Assembly: GCA_029265315.1 (NCBI GenBank) | Contig: JAJUJM010000003.1 | Coordinates: forward strand, 1 to 64,000 | DNA from: Actinomycetota bacterium | GTDB taxonomy: Bacteria > Actinomycetota > Coriobacteriia > Anaerosomatales > PHET01 | Direction of reading: 5' to 3' | DNA: 64,000 bases | Part shown: one piece after another, positions 60,886 through 64,000 of the stretch | How the letters are laid out: each line of letters starts with the position of its first letter | How positions within the stretch are numbered: position 1 is the stretch's first letter | Made by a program: the position numbers and the translations under genes | The notes under the pieces: generated by a model | Database searches by the model: none | Seen by the model: only the letters and a program-made list of their open reading frames with translations | What the model was told of the DNA's origin: nothing

Positions 60886-60975
60886 GCCATTGTAGTATCG
60901 GGTTCGTCTTCAGCGAGGTTTAACTGAAGCGGTGCGCCTTCAGCCGTTCTGCTCCTACGCTGGTACTCTAGTGCC

Positions 60976-62289
60976 ATGGACTCGATAGCTTCGGAAATCG
61001 CACTGGTCGTCGTGCTCGTCGTCTTGAACGGCTACTTCGCGGCCGCTGAGATCTCGCTCATCTCGGCGCGCAGGGCGACGCTCAAGAAGCGCGTCGAGGA
61101 GGGCTCCCGCAAAGCCAAGGCGGCGTTGGCGTTGACGGAGGACCCGACCCGGCTGCTCGCCACGATCCAAGTGGGCATCACCTTCGTCGGCTTCCTCGCC
61201 TCCGCCGCCGCCGCCGTCTCGCTCGCGCGCCCCGTCGAAGCGTGGCTTCGTTCATTCGGGATACGCTGGCTGGCATCGGTTGCTGCCGGGTCCTCGGTGC
61301 TGTTGGTGACGCTTGTCGTGAGCTACGTGACTCTCATCTTCGGCGAACTCGTGCCCAAGCGCCTCGGGCTCCAGCACGCCGAGAAGGTCGCCTTGGCGGT
61401 CGCCGCACCCATCACCTGGCTCGCACGCCTCTTCGCACCCTTGGTCTGGTTCCTGACCGTGTCCACTTCCGCTGTGGCACGGGTCCTGGGGGTCGGTGGC
61501 GACGGCGGTCGTCCTGGGGTGTCCGAGGAGGAGATCAAGCTTCTCGTGACCGAGCAGGGCAGTCTGCTCGAAGAGGAGAAGCGGATGATCCACGAGATAT
61601 TCGAGCTTGGGGACACCGTCGCACGCGAGATCATGGTGCCCCGGGTCGACATGGTGCTCGTCGAGGACACAGCGACCGTGGGCGAGGTCGTGCACACGAT
61701 GCGCGGCACAGGCTTCTCCAGAGTGCCGGTGTTCCACGGCAACCGAGACCACATCGTAGGGATAGCGTTTCTCAAGGACCTCGTCGTGCCGCTGGCCGAG
61801 GGCGCGGCCGATGATCCGGTCCTCGAGCACGTGCGGGAGCCCGTCTACGTGCCGGAGACCAAAGGAATCCTGCCACTGCTGCGCGAGATGCAGACTCGCA
61901 GGAACCAGATGGCCATCGTCGTCGACGAGTACGGCGGTACCGCCGGGCTCGTGACGGTCGAGGACATCGTCGAGGAGGTGGTGGGCGAGATCGCGGACGA
62001 ATTCGACCGCGACAGGCGCTACATCACCGAGATCAGCGAGACGGAGTGGGTCATCGACGGCCGGTTGCCTCTGGAGGACGCGATCGGCATCAGGCTGCCG
62101 GTCGAGGAGTCCGACGAGTACGACACCATCGCAGGCTGGCTGCTCGCCCAGCTGGGGCACATCCCCGCTCCCGGCGAGAGATACTCGGTGAATGGCTTCG
62201 AGTTCAGGGTACAAGCGATGAGGCGGCGGCGAATCGCGCGGATCCGCGTGCGTGCCGACCGCAAGCCGGCCGAGGACAGGGGGCAGTGA
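60976..62289 (+). CDS. CNNM/CorC-type CBS-domain membrane protein
   Basis: A 437-residue protein of the HlyC/CorC/CNNM family. An N-terminal DUF21 membrane domain has [20 protein letters not shown] and [22 protein letters not shown] pair follows at about 205-330 ([20 protein letters not shown] and [28 protein letters not shown]), and then a C-terminal CorC_HlyC domain ([12 protein letters not shown]). Family members move Mg2+ or Na+ across the membrane. ATG 60976 has no ribosome-binding site, and TACTCT ends 9 bp upstream, again suggesting a leaderless message. Its TGA overlaps the next start. Confidence 0.92.
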   Translation: MDSIASEIALVVVLVVLNGYFAAAEISLISARRATLKKRVEEGSRKAKAALALTEDPTRLLATIQVGITFVGFLASAAAAVSLARPVEAWLRSFGIRWLASVAAGSSVLLVTLVVSYVTLIFGELVPKRLGLQHAEKVALAVAAPITWLARLFAPLVWFLTVSTSAVARVLGVGGDGGRPGVSEEEIKLLVTEQGSLLEEEKRMIHEIFELGDTVAREIMVPRVDMVLVEDTATVGEVVHTMRGTGFSRVPVFHGNRDHIVGIAFLKDLVVPLAEGAADDPVLEHVREPVYVPETKGILPLLREMQTRRNQMAIVVDEYGGTAGLVTVEDIVEEVVGEIADEFDRDRRYITEISETEWVIDGRLPLEDAIGIRLPVEESDEYDTIAGWLLAQLGHIPAPGERYSVNGFEFRVQAMRRRRIARIRVRADRKPAEDRGQ

Positions 62290-63461
62290 TGGACGAGCAG
62301 ACCACGTATGCGCCTCCGACGCCACCCGCATCGCCTCCCGGTCCGACCACCCAGGCGCCGGCGCCGGGAGACGGTCGTTCCGGGCGACTGACAGCGGGTG
62401 TCGTCCTCATCGTGTTGGGCGTTCTCTTCCTTGCCGGGAGGTTCTTCCCGGGTTTCCAGTGGTGGGGCCTGTGGCCGCTCATCATCATCGTCGCGGGCCT
62501 GGTACAGGCGTTCTCGCCAGGGCGCGACGGCTGGAGTGTCGCGCGCATGTTCGACGGGTTCGTGACGGTGGCCTTCGGAGCGGTCTTTCTGGCCATCACG
62601 AGTGGAGCTGTGGGATGGGGGGTCTGGGCGCGGATCATCGAGTTCTGGCCGGTCCTGCTCATCTCGCTCGGCTTGGAGCTGCTCGGGAAATCGCTTCATG
62701 CGAGCTGGCCGAAGGTGCTCGGTTCACTCGTCGTGATAGGTGCGCTGGCGTTCTCGGTGGTCACGTATGCGGGAGGGGTCGGCCGGGGTGGCGGCTGGAT
62801 GCGGCCGATGACCGCGGGCGAACCGTTCTCGTACTCGGCTCCGGTCGGTTCGGTCGAAGAGGCGAAGTTGGCGCTTGACGCCGGAGTCGCGCGGGTCGCC
62901 CTGAGGCCGGGCCGTAACCTGGTGGCCGTGGAGGGCCGCACCGATGGGCGTCGGCCCAGTGTCGCGGTCAGCGGTGACGGGAAGGTCGCCGATGTGGCGG
63001 TGGACCTGGGCGGTCCGGACGGTGCCGTCATGTGGCCCGGAGACTCGCCGTCCTTCGATGTGTGGATCTCCGATGCGGTGACGTGGGACCTGCGGCTCAG
63101 CACGGGGGTCTCTGAGCTCACCGCGGACCTGTCCTCGGTGCCGGTCTCGACACTGGATCTTCGTCCCGGCGTGGCGAGTTGCGAGGTGCGCTTGGGCGAC
63201 GTACCTGCAGGCGTCGAGATGGCGCGTGCGACGGTCAAGGCCGGGATATCGTCGGTACGCGTCGAGGTCCCGCAGGGCACGGAGGCACGGATCGAGATCG
63301 AGAGCGGGCTGTCCGGACAGACCGTCGGGGAGGACTTCGAGGACATGGGCGGGGGCGTGTGGGAAACCCCCGGTTTCGCCGCGGCGCGTCAGTCCGGAGC
63401 CGGAGTGTGGGTCATCTCGGTGAGATCGGGCATCGGGTCGATCGACATCGACACGTACTAG
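62289..63461 (+). CDS. LiaF-like membrane protein
   Basis: A 390-residue protein. A Pro-rich cytoplasmic N-terminus (1-33) is followed by four membrane helices (LTAGVVLIVLGVLFLAGRFFP, WGLWPLIIIVAGLVQAF, GFVTVAFGAVFLAITSG, WPVLLISLGLELLG), another helix near 140-160, and a ~230-residue C-terminal beta domain with the regular VSVxV pattern of the LiaF/DUF2154 'toast-rack' type (LRLSTGVSELTADLSSV). LiaF and relatives act in envelope-stress sensing. The TGATG overlap couples it to the CNNM gene. Confidence 0.83.
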   Translation: MDEQTTYAPPTPPASPPGPTTQAPAPGDGRSGRLTAGVVLIVLGVLFLAGRFFPGFQWWGLWPLIIIVAGLVQAFSPGRDGWSVARMFDGFVTVAFGAVFLAITSGAVGWGVWARIIEFWPVLLISLGLELLGKSLHASWPKVLGSLVVIGALAFSVVTYAGGVGRGGGWMRPMTAGEPFSYSAPVGSVEEAKLALDAGVARVALRPGRNLVAVEGRTDGRRPSVAVSGDGKVADVAVDLGGPDGAVMWPGDSPSFDVWISDAVTWDLRLSTGVSELTADLSSVPVSTLDLRPGVASCEVRLGDVPAGVEMARATVKAGISSVRVEVPQGTEARIEIESGLSGQTVGEDFEDMGGGVWETPGFAAARQSGAGVWVISVRSGIGSIDIDTY

Positions 63462-63472
63462 GAGGCGTGGCC

Positions 63473-64000
63473 ATGCAGCGTGAGGATCGCGGCAGCGAGT
63501 GGCAGGTGTTCGGCGCGGTGGCGCTCATCGCCCTTGGCGTGATGCTGTTCCTGAACCGTGTGGGTGGACCGTGGTGGCAGGCCGTGAGGTCGGCTTTCCG
63601 TTTCGCGGGAGATGTGGGCTGGCCGCTTGTGTTGATCGCCGTCGGCGTGCTGCTGCTCTTCTCAGCGAAGCAAGGCGGCATCACTCTGGGCGACGGCAGC
63701 GGCAAGCGGCTCATGCGTTCGCGCTCTGAGCGCATGATCGGCGGTGTGCTCGGCGGTATCGCTTCGTACCTGGGTGTCGACCCCACGCTGGTGCGCATCA
63801 TCTACGTCGTCTTCGCCGTCATCACGGGGTTCGGCCTGGCTGTGGTCCTCTATCTGATCGCGATGGTGCTCGTGCCCGAGGAGCCCAGGCCCGCTCCACA
63901 GCAGCCGACCTGGCCCGAATCGGGCCAGTCGCAGGTTCCCGGCTGGGCCCAGCCGCAACCCGGTGCGACCGAGACGGTCGAGACCCCACCGCCCCCGCCC
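63473..64000 (+). CDS. PspC-domain membrane protein (3' end cut)
   Basis: The first 176 codons of a protein that continues beyond the window. Two LiaI-like helices (VFGAVALIALGVMLFLNRV and VGWPLVLIAVGVLLLFSA) precede a PspC domain (about 80-140): MRSRSERMIGGVLGGIASYLGVDPTLVRIIYVVFAVITGFG. A Pro/Gln-rich tail follows. ATG 63473 has AGGAGG 7 nt upstream, 11 bp after the LiaF-like gene. PspC domains take part in membrane-stress responses, in line with its neighbour. Confidence 0.9.
   Translation, partial: MQREDRGSEWQVFGAVALIALGVMLFLNRVGGPWWQAVRSAFRFAGDVGWPLVLIAVGVLLLFSAKQGGITLGDGSGKRLMRSRSERMIGGVLGGIASYLGVDPTLVRIIYVVFAVITGFGLAVVLYLIAMVLVPEEPRPAPQQPTWPESGQSQVPGWAQPQPGATETVETPPPPP

Overview
The window is a GC-rich bacterial chromosome segment centred on the replication origin. 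The minus-strand block rpmH-rnpA-yidD-yidC-jag (khpB) faces away from dnaA-dnaN-recF-dciA-gyrB-gyrA on the plus strand. DnaA-box clusters lie on both sides of dnaA, and a parS-like palindrome sits at the far left end. Gene order, base composition and many GTG/TTG starts point to an actinobacterium. A GHKL-ATPase/winged-helix gene just upstream of dnaA, a probable selenoprotein and the anaerobe-like accessory genes suggest class Coriobacteriia or a relative. This placement is inference, because no rRNA or full marker set is present.

Layout. 1-2.6 kb: parS and the rpmH-to-jag operon. 2.6-13.9 kb: origin and replication/topoisomerase genes. 13.9-21.4 kb: two very large secreted repeat proteins; the first, behind a long hairpin-rich leader, may be an S-layer protein. 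21.5-27.1 kb: HAD phosphatase, a MacAB-like efflux operon, a DUF151 bifunctional nuclease, a YjbQ-family protein and tRNA-Ile. 27.1-32.6 kb: DEAD-box helicase, then a Na+/K+-ATPase-type P-ATPase with two TrkA/RCK subunits. 32.6-39.3 kb: citrate synthase, a fatty-acid-modification cluster (cyclopropane synthase, DUF1365, FAD oxidoreductase), an SDR and an 8-TM protein. 39.3-48.1 kb: one 2,947-residue cyclic beta-1,2-glucan synthase. 48.2-52.0 kb: a rhodanese-thioredoxin gene, a hairpin-rich intergenic stretch, amtB with two PII genes, and tRNA-Ala. 52.0-64 kb: a third secreted repeat protein with an in-frame TGA, glutamine amidotransferase, acylphosphatase, hemolysin III, a molybdopterin lipoprotein divergent from a flavin reductase, an HD-GYP protein with a partner sharing its N-terminal module, and a CNNM / LiaF-like / PspC membrane-stress operon cut by the window end.

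The most striking item is the rhodanese-thioredoxin gene at 48291-48995. An in-frame TGA replaces the first cysteine of the thioredoxin CxxC motif (TGA-Pro-Ala-Cys). A hairpin with the geometry of a bacterial SECIS element follows at the right distance. The promoter carries a perfect ATACCCC/GGGGTAT palindrome like operators of CsoR/CstR-family sulfur or copper sensors. Together this reads as a membrane-anchored, persulfide-related selenoprotein under a sulfur-responsive switch. Other items worth following are the P2C-type ATPase with RCK partners, the GHKL gene wedged into the origin, the long beta-glucan synthase, the paralogous N-terminal module beside the HD-GYP gene, and a 400-bp stretch of nested inverted repeats that may encode an unrecognised RNA. 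I saw no CRISPR array, insertion sequence, rRNA or prophage.
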